A stretch of 64,000 nt of DNA from positions 558,001 through 622,000 of the forward strand of contig CP012388.1 of the NCBI GenBank assembly GCA_001708385.1, given 5' to 3'. The DNA comes from Flavobacterium psychrophilum. Lineage in GTDB: Bacteria > Bacteroidota > Bacteroidia > Flavobacteriales > Flavobacteriaceae. Below the pieces are notes generated by a model that searched no databases, was not told where the DNA came from, and saw only the letters and a program-made list of their open reading frames with translations. The translations under genes were made by a program, and so were the position numbers. Positions 45,089-54,498 of the stretch are shown here, piece by piece (the first letter of the stretch is position 1; every line of letters begins with the position of its first letter).

Positions 45089-47626
45089 ATGGCTAAAGAC
45101 CCTAAGGATACAAATAAAGAATTTACCGGTTTTGTAACCGTAAAAGGTGCACGCGAGCACAACCTGAAAAACATAGATGTAAAAATACCCAGAGATGCTT
45201 TGGTAGTATTTACAGGTATTTCCGGTTCGGGTAAATCATCTTTGGCCTTTGGTACTTTATATGCCGAAGCGCAACGCAGGTATCTCGATTCTGTATCTCC
45301 TTATGCAAGAAGGCTTTTCAACCAGATGGCAATTCCCGAAGTTGATGAAATTGAAGGGTTGCCACCCGCTGTAGCATTACAGCAACAGCGAGGATCAGTT
45401 AGTACAAGATCATCCGTGGGTAGTGTTACAACTATTTCTAATCTGTTGCGGATGCTCTATTCCCGTGCAGGCGATTATCCTGCCGGACAATCTATTATTT
45501 ATGCTGAGGCATTTTCTCCCAATACTCCTGAAGGCGCCTGCCCCGAATGCCACGGATTAGGTCGCGTATATGAAGTTACTGAAAAATCTATGGTACCCGA
45601 TGACTCGCTTACCATACGTGAGCGTGCAGTTGCAGCATGGCCCTCGGCATGGCAGGGACAAAACCAACGCGATATTCTTACAACCCTAGGGCATGATGTA
45701 GATATTCCCTGGAAAGATCTGCCAAAAGAAACACGCGACTGGATTCTGTTTACCGATGAACAACCTGTAGTACCTGTATACCCAAACTATAGTTCTGATA
45801 AAGTAAAAGAAGCTCTTAAGAAAAAACTCCCACCCGACTACATGGGAACTTTTACAGGCGTAAAACGCTATGTGATGCACACTTTTGCAAATACACAAAG
45901 TCCGTTAATGAAAAAACGCGTGGCGCAATATATGCTTAGCAGCGAATGCCCCGCATGCCACGGTAAAAAGTTACGAAAAGAATCACTATCAATAAAATTT
46001 GCCGGCCTTGATATCGCAGAGATGAACAGGGTTCCGTTAGAAGAAATGGCTACTATATTTGCGGCATTTGCTACACCTTTAGCTAAACAGCTTTCAAAAT
46101 CTGACAAAGAACATCCTGAAAAAATTACTGTTGCTTACCGCATTGCAGAAGACTTGCTGGCCAGGCTTAATGTTATTTTAGACCTGGGTCTTGGTTATCT
46201 TACACTGGAACGTAGTACTCCTACCCTTTCACCGGGCGAATTGCAAAGATTACGGCTTGCAACGCAGGTACGCTCCAACCTTTTTGGTGTTGTATACGTA
46301 TTGGATGAACCTTCAGCGGGACTTCACCCCGCAGATACCGAGGCGCTGCTCCGTTCTTTAGACAGGCTTAAGGCTTCTGGAAATTCTTTATTTGTGGTCG
46401 AACATGAAATAGATGTAATTCACCATGCCGACTGGATCGTAGATGTTGGTCCTGCTGCCGGAGAAATGGGAGGCCAAGTTTTATATAGTGGCCCACCTGA
46501 AGGATTGAAAGGTATTGAAGCATCAGTAACAAGACAGTATATTTTCTCCGATAAAAAGACTTTGCAAAATAATATAATTGAACCAAAAGGCTGGCTAAAA
46601 TTAGAAGGCGTAACAATAAACAACCTCACCAATCTTTCAGCAGAATTTCCGCTGGGTGTCTTTACAAGTGTTACGGGTGTGTCGGGTTCGGGTAAAAGCA
46701 GCCTTGTTAGCCAGGTACTTGTAGAACTTGTCGCCGATTATCTCGGAACTGCTGTAAATAATGCCTCATCTGAAGAAGAAAATCCATTAGACCAGAATGT
46801 AGTTGAAACGTTAGGCGGAACTATTACTGAAGGTATGGAATTCATTAAACGATTGGTTGTTGTAGACCAAAAGCCTATTGGCAGAACGCCGAGGTCTAAT
46901 CTTGCTACTTACACCGGCTTGTTTGAAAACATACGTAAATTATTTGCAGCTACTAAGCTGGCAAAATCACGAAAATACGATGCCGGAAGATTTTCATTCA
47001 ATGTTGCTAAAGGACGCTGCCCACATTGTCAGGGAGAAGGTTTTGTAATGGTAGAACTTTTGTTCCTGCCAAGCGTATACTCGCCTTGCCCTACCTGTCA
47101 TGGTACGCGATATAATCCTGAAACCCTTGAAATAAAATACAACGATAAGAATATTGCCGAAGTATTAGCTATGACTGTGAATCAGGCCTATGAATTCTTC
47201 GCTGATGATAAAGCTGTAGCACATACCCTTGACGTAATTCGTCAGGTTGGTTTGGGGTATTTACGACTGGGACAGTCCGCTACAGAACTCTCGGGTGGCG
47301 AGGCCCAACGTATTAAACTAGCAACAGAGTTGCAAAGACAGCAGCATGGCAACACCCTTTATATTTTAGATGAACCAACAACGGGGCTTCACCCTTCAGA
47401 TGTTGAAAAACTAATGATACAATTAAAAGGCTTAGTTTCGGCGGGAAATACCGTAATCGTGGTAGAACACGATATGGATGTTATTGCCGCCAGCGACTGG
47501 GTTATTGACGTAGGCCCCGGAGCAGGCAACAAAGGTGGAACTATTGTAGCAAAAGGAACACCATCGGTTGTAGCTAAAAATAAAAATAGTCGGACGGCTT
47601 CTTATCTCGCTAAACATATAATATAG
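45089..47626 (+). CDS. uvrA: Class II UvrA-like excinuclease ATPase (UvrA2)
   Basis: ABC-type DNA-damage recognition ATPase, 845 residues, shorter than housekeeping UvrA (about 940) because the UvrB-binding region is reduced, as in class II UvrA. Walker A motifs: [18 protein letters not shown] near 41-58 and [15 protein letters not shown] near 526-540. ABC signatures: [12 protein letters not shown] and [12 protein letters not shown]. Zinc-finger Cys pairs [24 protein letters not shown] and CPTCHG are intact. Class II proteins are linked to damage or antibiotic tolerance more than to canonical repair. Located in a stress-type region next to the ankyrin and helicase genes. Confidence 0.95.
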   Translation: MAKDPKDTNKEFTGFVTVKGAREHNLKNIDVKIPRDALVVFTGISGSGKSSLAFGTLYAEAQRRYLDSVSPYARRLFNQMAIPEVDEIEGLPPAVALQQQRGSVSTRSSVGSVTTISNLLRMLYSRAGDYPAGQSIIYAEAFSPNTPEGACPECHGLGRVYEVTEKSMVPDDSLTIRERAVAAWPSAWQGQNQRDILTTLGHDVDIPWKDLPKETRDWILFTDEQPVVPVYPNYSSDKVKEALKKKLPPDYMGTFTGVKRYVMHTFANTQSPLMKKRVAQYMLSSECPACHGKKLRKESLSIKFAGLDIAEMNRVPLEEMATIFAAFATPLAKQLSKSDKEHPEKITVAYRIAEDLLARLNVILDLGLGYLTLERSTPTLSPGELQRLRLATQVRSNLFGVVYVLDEPSAGLHPADTEALLRSLDRLKASGNSLFVVEHEIDVIHHADWIVDVGPAAGEMGGQVLYSGPPEGLKGIEASVTRQYIFSDKKTLQNNIIEPKGWLKLEGVTINNLTNLSAEFPLGVFTSVTGVSGSGKSSLVSQVLVELVADYLGTAVNNASSEEENPLDQNVVETLGGTITEGMEFIKRLVVVDQKPIGRTPRSNLATYTGLFENIRKLFAATKLAKSRKYDAGRFSFNVAKGRCPHCQGEGFVMVELLFLPSVYSPCPTCHGTRYNPETLEIKYNDKNIAEVLAMTVNQAYEFFADDKAVAHTLDVIRQVGLGYLRLGQSATELSGGEAQRIKLATELQRQQHGNTLYILDEPTTGLHPSDVEKLMIQLKGLVSAGNTVIVVEHDMDVIAASDWVIDVGPGAGNKGGTIVAKGTPSVVAKNKNSRTASYLAKHII

Positions 47627-47649
47627 TTTCTGACTTTAATAGTATGCAA

Positions 47650-47677
47650 AAAGCAGAGCCGTTTTAGACTCTGCTTT
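47650..47677. terminator. Terminator-like stem between convergent uvrA and alcohol dehydrogenase genes
   Basis: Stem AAAGCAGAG / CTCTGCTTT with an about 10-base loop, between convergent genes ending at 47626 and 47709. T tails are short on both sides, so it is only moderately convincing. Confidence 0.55.
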
Positions 47678-47708
47678 AGTAAAAATATTTAACCCCATTT
47701 ATCTATTA

Positions 47709-48878
47709 TTATGCCCACGGATCTAAAACGACCTTAACGCAACCATCTTCTTTTTTATCGAAGATGTCGTAGCCATGTGCAATTTCAGTTAACGGGAGCC
47801 TGTGAGTAATAATGTCGTCTAAAACTACTTTTCCTTCCGTTACATATCCAAGTAGCTTGTCGATATGTTTATGTGCAGGAGCCTGACCACCCCTCAGGAT
47901 AATACCTTTATCAAAAAACTGGCCTATCGGGAAGTTGTCATAGTTTGCCGGATATACACCCAACACTGATACAATTCCACCACGGCGTACTGCACTCATA
48001 CAAGCTTCTAAAACTTTTACAGAACCTTTTTCGAAATTAACCACAGCTTTTGCCCTGTCTAAAAAACTTCTTTCGGGTTCAAAACCAACAGCTTCTACAC
48101 ATACATCGGCACCACGGCCTTGCGTAATGGCACGTATCTGTTCTACAACGCCTTTAGGGCCATCTTCCCACAATATGGTTTCGCAATGTGCTGTCGCTTT
48201 TGCTTTATCAAGGCGGTATTGCAGCGTATCAACGACAACAACTCTTGCAGCACCTCTAAGCCATGCACTTTTTGCTGCCATTATTCCAACGGGTCCGGCA
48301 CCAAAAATAGCAACAGTCTCACCACCTTTTACCTGCCCCCAATCAATTCCGGTATAACCGGTAGGAAATATATCCGTTAAGAACAAAGCCTGTTCATCCG
48401 TAAGATTTTCCGGCACAACGCGCGGCCCGAAGTTTGCATAAGGCACGCGCACATATTGTGCCTGACCGCCATCATACCCACCATACAGATCGGTGTAGCC
48501 AAATAGTGCTCCACCTTTTTCGGTTGCTATTCCTCCTTCAGGCCCATAATGTTCTGGGTTACTGTTTTCACAATGTCCCGGTAATTCGTGGTCACAAAAA
48601 AAGCAGGTTCCGCAGGCAACAGGAAATGGCACTACTACCCTGTCGCCGCGCTTTAGGTGCGTTACTCCTTTTCCAACCTCTTCAATTATTCCCATGAACT
48701 CATGTCCTAACACCATAGGCCTTGGTTGTGGAATACCTCCTGAAAAAATATGAAGGTCAGACCCACAAATGGCTGTAGAAGTCACTTTTAATATAATGTC
48801 ATCCTGATTCAAGATTTTTGGATCATCGATAGTGTCACAGGTTATTTTACCCGGACCGTGTATTACAGCTGCTTTCAT
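47709..48878 (-). CDS. Zinc-dependent alcohol dehydrogenase (formaldehyde dehydrogenase-like), 389 aa
   Basis: Medium-chain dehydrogenase/reductase. Catalytic zinc region: TAICGSDLHIFSG and VLGHEFMGIIEEVGKGV. The structural-zinc lobe has CGTCFFCDHELPGHCENSNP. The NAD-binding motif is TVAIFGAGPVGIMAAKSA, followed by VVVDTLQYRLDKAK. The pattern and about 389-residue length match glutathione-independent formaldehyde dehydrogenase-like enzymes, common in stress clusters; the exact substrate is uncertain. It is followed upstream on the same strand by a small lipoprotein and an SDR gene, probably one transcriptional unit. Confidence 0.92.
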   Translation of the reverse strand: MKAAVIHGPGKITCDTIDDPKILNQDDIILKVTSTAICGSDLHIFSGGIPQPRPMVLGHEFMGIIEEVGKGVTHLKRGDRVVVPFPVACGTCFFCDHELPGHCENSNPEHYGPEGGIATEKGGALFGYTDLYGGYDGGQAQYVRVPYANFGPRVVPENLTDEQALFLTDIFPTGYTGIDWGQVKGGETVAIFGAGPVGIMAAKSAWLRGAARVVVVDTLQYRLDKAKATAHCETILWEDGPKGVVEQIRAITQGRGADVCVEAVGFEPERSFLDRAKAVVNFEKGSVKVLEACMSAVRRGGIVSVLGVYPANYDNFPIGQFFDKGIILRGGQAPAHKHIDKLLGYVTEGKVVLDDIITHRLPLTEIAHGYDIFDKKEDGCVKVVLDPWA

Positions 48879-48913
48879 AATAGATTGATTAGATGTTGTT
48901 TTTTATTAAATTT

Positions 48914-49135
48914 TTAAGGCGTTTTATTTAACGTATCTCCTATAGTAGCCGATCCGGGTCCTGTTTCATGGGCTACAGTATCTCCTGTTGCTTCATCATT
49001 TTCAGTCGGCATTTCACTTCTTGATGTTTCTGTAGGTCCGTAAGATTCCTCGTTTGTAGATCTGTCCTTACACGAGTAAAATGTCGCACTTAGGACTATA
49101 AGAGCCACAAGACCAATTGTTTTAAGCTTTTTCAT
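48914..49135 (-). CDS. Small lipoprotein, 73 aa
   Basis: Lipoprotein signal ends VLSATFYSC with Cys22, then a short mature chain rich in Glu, Ser, Thr and Asn (SYGPTETSRSEMPTENDEA) with no fold predicted. Encoded between the alcohol dehydrogenase and SDR genes on the same strand (35 and 61 bp gaps). Like the lipoprotein at 32631, its role is unknown. Confidence 0.75.
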   Translation of the reverse strand: MKKLKTIGLVALIVLSATFYSCKDRSTNEESYGPTETSRSEMPTENDEATGDTVAHETGPGSATIGDTLNKTP

Positions 49136-49196
49136 AATACATTTATTTACAGATTAGTATTTAATTACAAAATATCCATAGCATTACGTTTTGAGA

Positions 49197-50078
49197 TTAG
49201 TAATCTCCGTTAACACCCTCTTTTTTAGAATTGATACTGCTGCGTTCGCGTTGCGATGCAGGATGTGAGCTTTCAAGACGCCCGTCTTCTTTCATGCTCG
49301 ACTCCATCTGTTTTTCCATATTGGCTGCAATAGCACTATCGGGCATTATTGTATTCATTACTTTCTGTGCCTTGTTCATAAAGCCGGGTGAGACAATAGT
49401 AGTTCCGTTCATCAACCCATCAAAACCTGCTTTAGCTACTTCTTCCGCAGTATACAGATCGCTTTCTTTATAGGTAACTGTATTTTCTGCTTTTGCTTTA
49501 TGGAAGAAGTCAGTATCGGTAGCACCCGGTTGAAGGGCCGTAATACGTACTTCTGTTTCTTTAAGTTCTTCTGCTACTGCTTCTGTAAATGATAAAACAA
49601 AAGCTTTGGTTGCTGCATATACCGATAAGTATGGTGATGGCGCTTTAGATACCGATGAAGCCAGTTGCAATATCCTTCCTTCATTTCTTGATACCATTTC
49701 TTTAAGGTAGAATTTGGTCAGACTGATAAGGGAAAGAATATTTAACTGAACAAGATCGGTTTCACGTTTAAGATCAGTTTTTATAAACCTTCCCCACTCG
49801 CCCTGTCCTGCATCATTTACCAATACATTTACTGTAATGCCCAGCTCTGTAGTTTTATCATACACTTTTTGTGCTGCGTCACTTTCAAAAAGGTTGGCTG
49901 CAATTACATGTGTGTGAATACCACTGTTAAGCTGCTCCATTTCCGATGCCGTTTGTTTTAAATTTTCCTCATTACGGGCAACCAGTACAAGGTTGTAACC
50001 ATCTTTAGCAAAAAGTTTTGCCAGTTCGTAACCAATACCGCTTGTTGCTCCTGTAATTAGTGCATGTTTCTTTTCCAT
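49197..50078 (-). CDS. Short-chain dehydrogenase/reductase (SDR), 293 aa
   Basis: Classical SDR: cofactor motif ALITGATSGIGYELAKLF at residues 6-23, VNDAGQGEWG, and catalytic Ser...Tyr-x3-Lys in LASSVSKAPSPYLSVYAATK (Tyr about 156, Lys about 160). The residue after the second strand (VARNEEN) suggests NADP preference. The C-terminal about 30 residues (SHPASQRERSSINSKKE) are an extra polar tail. Substrate unknown. It sits in the stress-type region with alcohol dehydrogenase, catalase and YciE/F genes. Confidence 0.93.
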   Translation of the reverse strand: MEKKHALITGATSGIGYELAKLFAKDGYNLVLVARNEENLKQTASEMEQLNSGIHTHVIAANLFESDAAQKVYDKTTELGITVNVLVNDAGQGEWGRFIKTDLKRETDLVQLNILSLISLTKFYLKEMVSRNEGRILQLASSVSKAPSPYLSVYAATKAFVLSFTEAVAEELKETEVRITALQPGATDTDFFHKAKAENTVTYKESDLYTAEEVAKAGFDGLMNGTTIVSPGFMNKAQKVMNTIMPDSAIAANMEKQMESSMKEDGRLESSHPASQRERSSINSKKEGVNGDY

Positions 50079-50166
50079 AAAATTTATTCTTAGTTGTTGT
50101 TTATCAAATTATTCCTGGCTTCATTAAAATTTAAATGGGAACAGATAAAATCTATCCCCAATTAAA

Positions 50167-50496
50167 TTAAACTGTAATATCTCTTTCAGGTTCAGCATAA
50201 TCGCTGATAGGATGCTCTTCTGTAAAAGCATCATAGCCTGATTCGAAATTTTTACTTTTCTTGTCGCTGCCTTCTAATTTCACTATTTTGTTATAAAGAC
50301 CTAATAGTAAAAATGGTGCTGCCCACTGTCCCACAAATAAGGCCGTTTTGTCTTTGCTAAGACATTTTAAAGTAGCCGATGCTGCCATAGCGCCTAAAGC
50401 GGCCCATAAAAACACATCTGACGGAAGTTTTGAAGTCTGTTTTTCGATAGCCTTTGCAACAGGCCCTTCTGAATGGTCATTTTGAATGATTGACAT
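50167..50496 (-). CDS. Small membrane protein, 109 aa
   Basis: ATG at 50496 (MSIIQNDHSEG) is preferred over an upstream ATG at 50565, because the added residues look random. One or two hydrophobic stretches occur (about 32-50, FLWAALGAMAASATL, and about 62-80, LFVGQWAAPFLLLGLYNKI). The C-terminus is acidic (GYDAFTEEHPISDYAEPERD). No family recognised. Divergent from the catalase gene at 50714. Confidence 0.7.
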   Translation of the reverse strand: MSIIQNDHSEGPVAKAIEKQTSKLPSDVFLWAALGAMAASATLKCLSKDKTALFVGQWAAPFLLLGLYNKIVKLEGSDKKSKNFESGYDAFTEEHPISDYAEPERDITV

Positions 50497-50713
50497 AGCT
50501 TGGTTTTTTAAATTAGCATTTTTCGTTTGAAGTGTTGTAAAGGTAAACAGGCTGGTCTTAAGCATTTTATAGTGTTATGTTAATAAGTGGTAACGGCGCG
50601 TTAAACTCTGAGGGGTAAATTGTGACGGCGTTAATCATGCGTTAATATTAGTATTGCTTAATTACTGATACCTAACTTTATATGGAATAAACAAAAACTA
50701 AAAGCGTACTGAA

Positions 50714-52882
50714 ATGAAAAAAAATGACACACCTTCTACAAATCCTACAGACAATGCTAAGCTGCAGGATCTGGAAAAAAACAGGGAGTATAGCGAAGGC
50801 CAGTTTATTACTACCGATCACGGCGTAAGAATTAACAACGATCACAACAGCCTTAAAGCTGGAGAAAGAGGTCCTTCATTACTGGAAGACTTTATAATGC
50901 GTGAAAAGATTACGCATTTTGACCATGAGCGCATACCGGAACGTATAGTCCACGCAAGGGGATCTGGAGCACATGGTTATTTTGAAGCCTACGGAAATGC
51001 AGGTGAATATACAAAAGCCGCATTTTTAAATGATACTTCAGTAAAAACACCTGTTTTTGTTCGTTTTTCAACCGTTGCAGGCTTTAGAGGATCAACAGAC
51101 CTTGCCCGCGATGTTCGTGGCTTTGCAGTAAAATTCTATACACAGGAAGGTAATTTTGACCTTGTTGGCAACAACATTCCTGTATTCTTTATTCAGGATG
51201 CCATGAAGTTTCCTGACCTTATACATGCTGTAAAACCTGAACCTCATAATGAAATTCCACAGGCAGCTTCTGCACACGATACTTTTTGGGACTTTATCTC
51301 ACTGATGCCTGAGTCTATGCACATGGTTATGTGGGCTATGAGTGACAGGGCGATTCCAAGGAGCCTGCGTATGATGGAAGGTTTTGGTATTCATACCTTC
51401 CGATTTATAAATGAAAACAATGAGTCAGTCTTTGTCAAATTCCATTGGAAACCTAAATTAGGTACACATGCCGTAGTATGGGATGAAGCATTGAAAATAT
51501 CAGGTAATGATCCCGATTTCCACAGAAGAGATCTATGGGAAGCAATTGAAAACGGCGATTTCCCCGAATGGGAATTCGGTGTACAAATAGTTCCTGAAGC
51601 TGATGAACATAAATATAATTTCGACCTGCTTGACCCTACCAAAATTATTCCTGAAGAACTAGTTCCGGTAATCAAAATCGGCCGAATGGTTCTAAACAGA
51701 AATCCTGACAACTTTTTTGCAGAAACAGAGCAGGTTGCATTTCATCCGGGCCATGTAGTTCCCGGAATTGATTTCTCAAACGATCCACTGTTACAAGGAA
51801 GGCTTTTCTCGTATACAGATACACAGCTACTGAGGTTAGGCAGCCCTAACTTCCATGAAATTCCGATTAACAGGCCAATTGCACCAATGCACAACAACCA
51901 GCGTGACGGGCACATGAGGCAGGAAATCAATGTTGGCCGTGTAAGCTACAGCCCTAATTCTTTAAACAATGGGTACCCAGAGCAGGCTAAAGAAGCTGAA
52001 GGCGGATTTGTAAGCCATTACGAACGTGTTGAAGCTCATAAAGTACGCGAACGCAGTGAGAGCTTTGCCGACCATTTCAGCCAGGCAGCCTTGTTTTTCA
52101 AAAGCCAGACTAAAGTTGAACAGAACCATATTATTAGCGCTTTGCGTTTTGAATTAAGTAAGGTAGAAACTGTTGCCATAAGGGAAAGGATGCTGGGATT
52201 ATTATCTCAGGTTGATGAAAATCTTGCCGATAAAGTAGCTGAAGGTTTAGGACTTACAGTTCCTGCCCAACCCGAAAAACCAATGAATCATGGCATAGGT
52301 GCCGATGCAGATCCTCAAAAACATGAGCCAAAACCTTTAGATAACAGTTACCAGCCATCTGATGCTTTAAGCATGCTTAAAAACCCAACTGTTACTAATA
52401 CCATAGAAACAAGGCAGGTTGCATTTTTATGCGCAGACGGAGTCAGCGAGACGTCATTGAATACTCTTAAGAAAGCGTTGGAAGCAAAGGGTGCGACAGC
52501 TAAAATTATAGGCCCTCATGCAGGAAATATAAAAACCGATACCGGAAAAGAGATTAAAACTGATCATACCTTCTTTTCATCTTCTTCCGTATTATTTGAT
52601 GCCATTTATATTCCAAAGGCAACTAATATGAGTGTATTGGAGAGCAACGATAATGTTATAGAATTTATTAACGATGCTTACAGGCATTGTAAAGTAATTG
52701 GTGCCGATGAAGGGACCGATAAGTTACTTTCTACAACCACTATTGGTAACAAACTTGCCGACAAAAAAGAAAAAACATTGCCTGGAGTGGTTATGGGTAA
52801 TGACGCTAATTTTGCCAATGAGTTTATTACAGAATTAGGTAAGCACCGAATCTGGGAAAGAGAAGAAAAAATAGTAGAATAA
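50714..52882 (+). CDS. katE: Large-subunit (HPII-type) catalase
   Basis: Haem catalase that decomposes hydrogen peroxide. The 722-residue length and a C-terminal flavodoxin/DJ-1-like domain (from about residue 570, RQVAFLCADGVSETSLNTL) mark the large-subunit clade. Catalytic His in ERIVHARGSGAHGYF, Asn in NIPVFFIQDAMKFPD, and proximal haem Tyr in LFSYTDTQLLRLG are all present. No signal peptide; cytoplasmic. The next gene encodes a small membrane protein 51 bp downstream. Central gene of the stress-type region. Confidence 0.97.
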   Translation: MKKNDTPSTNPTDNAKLQDLEKNREYSEGQFITTDHGVRINNDHNSLKAGERGPSLLEDFIMREKITHFDHERIPERIVHARGSGAHGYFEAYGNAGEYTKAAFLNDTSVKTPVFVRFSTVAGFRGSTDLARDVRGFAVKFYTQEGNFDLVGNNIPVFFIQDAMKFPDLIHAVKPEPHNEIPQAASAHDTFWDFISLMPESMHMVMWAMSDRAIPRSLRMMEGFGIHTFRFINENNESVFVKFHWKPKLGTHAVVWDEALKISGNDPDFHRRDLWEAIENGDFPEWEFGVQIVPEADEHKYNFDLLDPTKIIPEELVPVIKIGRMVLNRNPDNFFAETEQVAFHPGHVVPGIDFSNDPLLQGRLFSYTDTQLLRLGSPNFHEIPINRPIAPMHNNQRDGHMRQEINVGRVSYSPNSLNNGYPEQAKEAEGGFVSHYERVEAHKVRERSESFADHFSQAALFFKSQTKVEQNHIISALRFELSKVETVAIRERMLGLLSQVDENLADKVAEGLGLTVPAQPEKPMNHGIGADADPQKHEPKPLDNSYQPSDALSMLKNPTVTNTIETRQVAFLCADGVSETSLNTLKKALEAKGATAKIIGPHAGNIKTDTGKEIKTDHTFFSSSSVLFDAIYIPKATNMSVLESNDNVIEFINDAYRHCKVIGADEGTDKLLSTTTIGNKLADKKEKTLPGVVMGNDANFANEFITELGKHRIWEREEKIVE

Positions 52883-52933
52883 ATTAGTTGGAGGAAAGCA
52901 ATTGCTTTCCTCCTCTATTATACATCAATTAAT

Positions 52934-53395
52934 ATGAAAGCATTCGAAAAAATAATAATTGCAGGTGTAGTAGGTACAACATTTATGACGCTGTACAGCT
53001 ATCTGAAAGCAAAAAAAGAAAATCAGGAATATGTAGAGCCTATAATGATAAACAAGCTTATAGATAACTCTAAAAACCTACCTTCAATCAAAGACGAAGA
53101 GATTCATCCTGCAGGTTGGGGATTGCATTATGCAACAGGAATAAGCTTCGTAGGATTGTACTGGCTACTATGGAAAAAAGTGCTTACAAAGCCCACTACC
53201 ACTAAAATTCTAATTGTTGGATCGATAAGCGGACTTGCAGGTATTGCCGTTTGGAAATCATTATTTACACAACACGATAGGCCGCCTAAAAATTATAGGA
53301 ATGGTTACTACAGGCAGCTTTTTGTTGCCCATATTATTTTCTCCCTATTCGCACTAACTACCTACAAATCGTTAGAGCAAAATCAGGTGAAGTAA
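52934..53395 (+). CDS. Membrane protein, 153 aa
   Basis: Four hydrophobic segments: about 5-22 (KIIIAGVVGTTFMTLYSY), 62-82 (GLHYATGISFVGLYWLLW), 92-110 (ILIVGSISGLAGIAVW) and 128-146 (LFVAHIIFSLFALTTY). Short soluble loops with conserved-looking HPAGWGLHYATG and HDRPPKNYRNGYYRQLFVAH. I recognise no named family. It follows the catalase gene by 51 bp and is probably co-transcribed with it. Confidence 0.75.
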   Translation: MKAFEKIIIAGVVGTTFMTLYSYLKAKKENQEYVEPIMINKLIDNSKNLPSIKDEEIHPAGWGLHYATGISFVGLYWLLWKKVLTKPTTTKILIVGSISGLAGIAVWKSLFTQHDRPPKNYRNGYYRQLFVAHIIFSLFALTTYKSLEQNQVK

Positions 53396-53435
53396 ATTTT
53401 AAAAATTTGGGATTTAAAGAATCTTTAAAATTGAA

Positions 53436-53471
53436 CTAAAAAATAAGAGCCATTTTTTTAATGGCTCTTAT
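53436..53471 (-). terminator. Intrinsic terminator of the B12 uptake operon
   Basis: Perfect 12-bp stem ATAAGAGCCATT / AATGGCTCTTAT with a short loop; on the minus strand a TTTTTT tail follows. Located 21 bp after the last gene of the minus-strand operon (53492), and able to act on the convergent plus-strand gene as well. Confidence 0.9.
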
Positions 53472-53491
53472 CATAAAATATTGTTTTTTTC

Positions 53492-54424
53492 TTAGTCAAC
53501 CCTTGTTACAGAAAGTTTGTCTAAACAAAAGTAGGCCGCAGTATTCATTCCGTATACCGGATCTGAATCTGTTGAATTCATCTGGAAAATAAGATATTTT
53601 ACATCTCCTAAACTTTTAAGCTTCGATGCCGTTACATTTACCCATCCTGTTGGCATAACCAATGAAGACCCGGTATAATCTGCTAACGAATGTGTAATAG
53701 GATCTGAAATAACACCATCTTCATCAACACCATAAATTAATAATTCGAAATGGTCTCCAGATGTAAACGGCTGAGCAAACCCATCACCATTTAAACAGCC
53801 ATAATAAGGCCATGGGTGCATATTTATTTTCAACCCCTTAACTTCATATAGTCCCGTGTCTCCAACTTTAATCCAGTTAGAAAAATTAGTTTCACTAAAA
53901 ACATCACCTTCCGGATTTTTAGGATCTATATAACTCGACCAGTAAGCTACAATAAACGGACTACCGGTTGTTCCCGGAGTTCCCGGGGCAATTGTAGTTG
54001 AAGTATTAAATCCACTTCCTGCCATTGCTCCCCACTGATGAGATATCCAGCCATCAGAACTGGTTGACCCTGTACCTATACCATAATCTCTTATATCATT
54101 TGCGTTTGATACAATGAAACCATCCCAGTAATTATACCCCGATGATACGGCAGTGTGAGAGAACGTGAATATGTCTACATTCAGTTTTGTATTAGACACG
54201 TATGTATTTGACCAATATTTACCACCTGTTGTAGTAATTCCGTTAGTTAATAACGCACTCGTAAGGTTAAGCGTTGTAGTTGTTCCTATAGCAGGATCTG
54301 CTGCTAATCGTAATGCTGATGCTGCTGCATCCGGGCTGTAATTGGTTAGAACATCATCCTGGTTACTACAAGACGAAAGTCCCAAAAACAAACCTAAGGT
54401 CAAAAAATAAAATACTTTTTTCAT
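53492..54424 (-). CDS. DUF4465 lipoprotein, last gene of the B12 operon, 310 aa
   Basis: Lipoprotein signal ends LGLSSC (Cys19) and is followed by SNQDD, acidic residues of the type that direct Bacteroidota lipoproteins to the cell surface. The body fits DUF4465: GYNYWDGFIVSNANDI, then GSPFIVAYWSSY, VKGLKINMHPWPYYGC, GDHFELLIYG, YFCLDKLSVTR at the end. DUF4465 proteins recur in riboswitch-controlled B12 loci of Bacteroidota, and a role in corrinoid capture is likely but is inferred from that context. 74 bp downstream of the third paralogous lipoprotein gene. Confidence 0.85.
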   Translation of the reverse strand: MKKVFYFLTLGLFLGLSSCSNQDDVLTNYSPDAAASALRLAADPAIGTTTTLNLTSALLTNGITTTGGKYWSNTYVSNTKLNVDIFTFSHTAVSSGYNYWDGFIVSNANDIRDYGIGTGSTSSDGWISHQWGAMAGSGFNTSTTIAPGTPGTTGSPFIVAYWSSYIDPKNPEGDVFSETNFSNWIKVGDTGLYEVKGLKINMHPWPYYGCLNGDGFAQPFTSGDHFELLIYGVDEDGVISDPITHSLADYTGSSLVMPTGWVNVTASKLKSLGDVKYLIFQMNSTDSDPVYGMNTAAYFCLDKLSVTRVD

Positions 54425-54498
54425 TATTGATAAAGTTTAAAGTTACTATTAATTGGTTATTTTAAAAACAGCATATTTTAAGGGTAAATATGATTTAT

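Noticed and set aside
52890..52913. Palindrome GGAGGAAAGC / GCTTTCCTCC after katE as a terminator
   Set aside because: It lacks a T tract and a proper loop, and the next gene follows at once; too weak to call.
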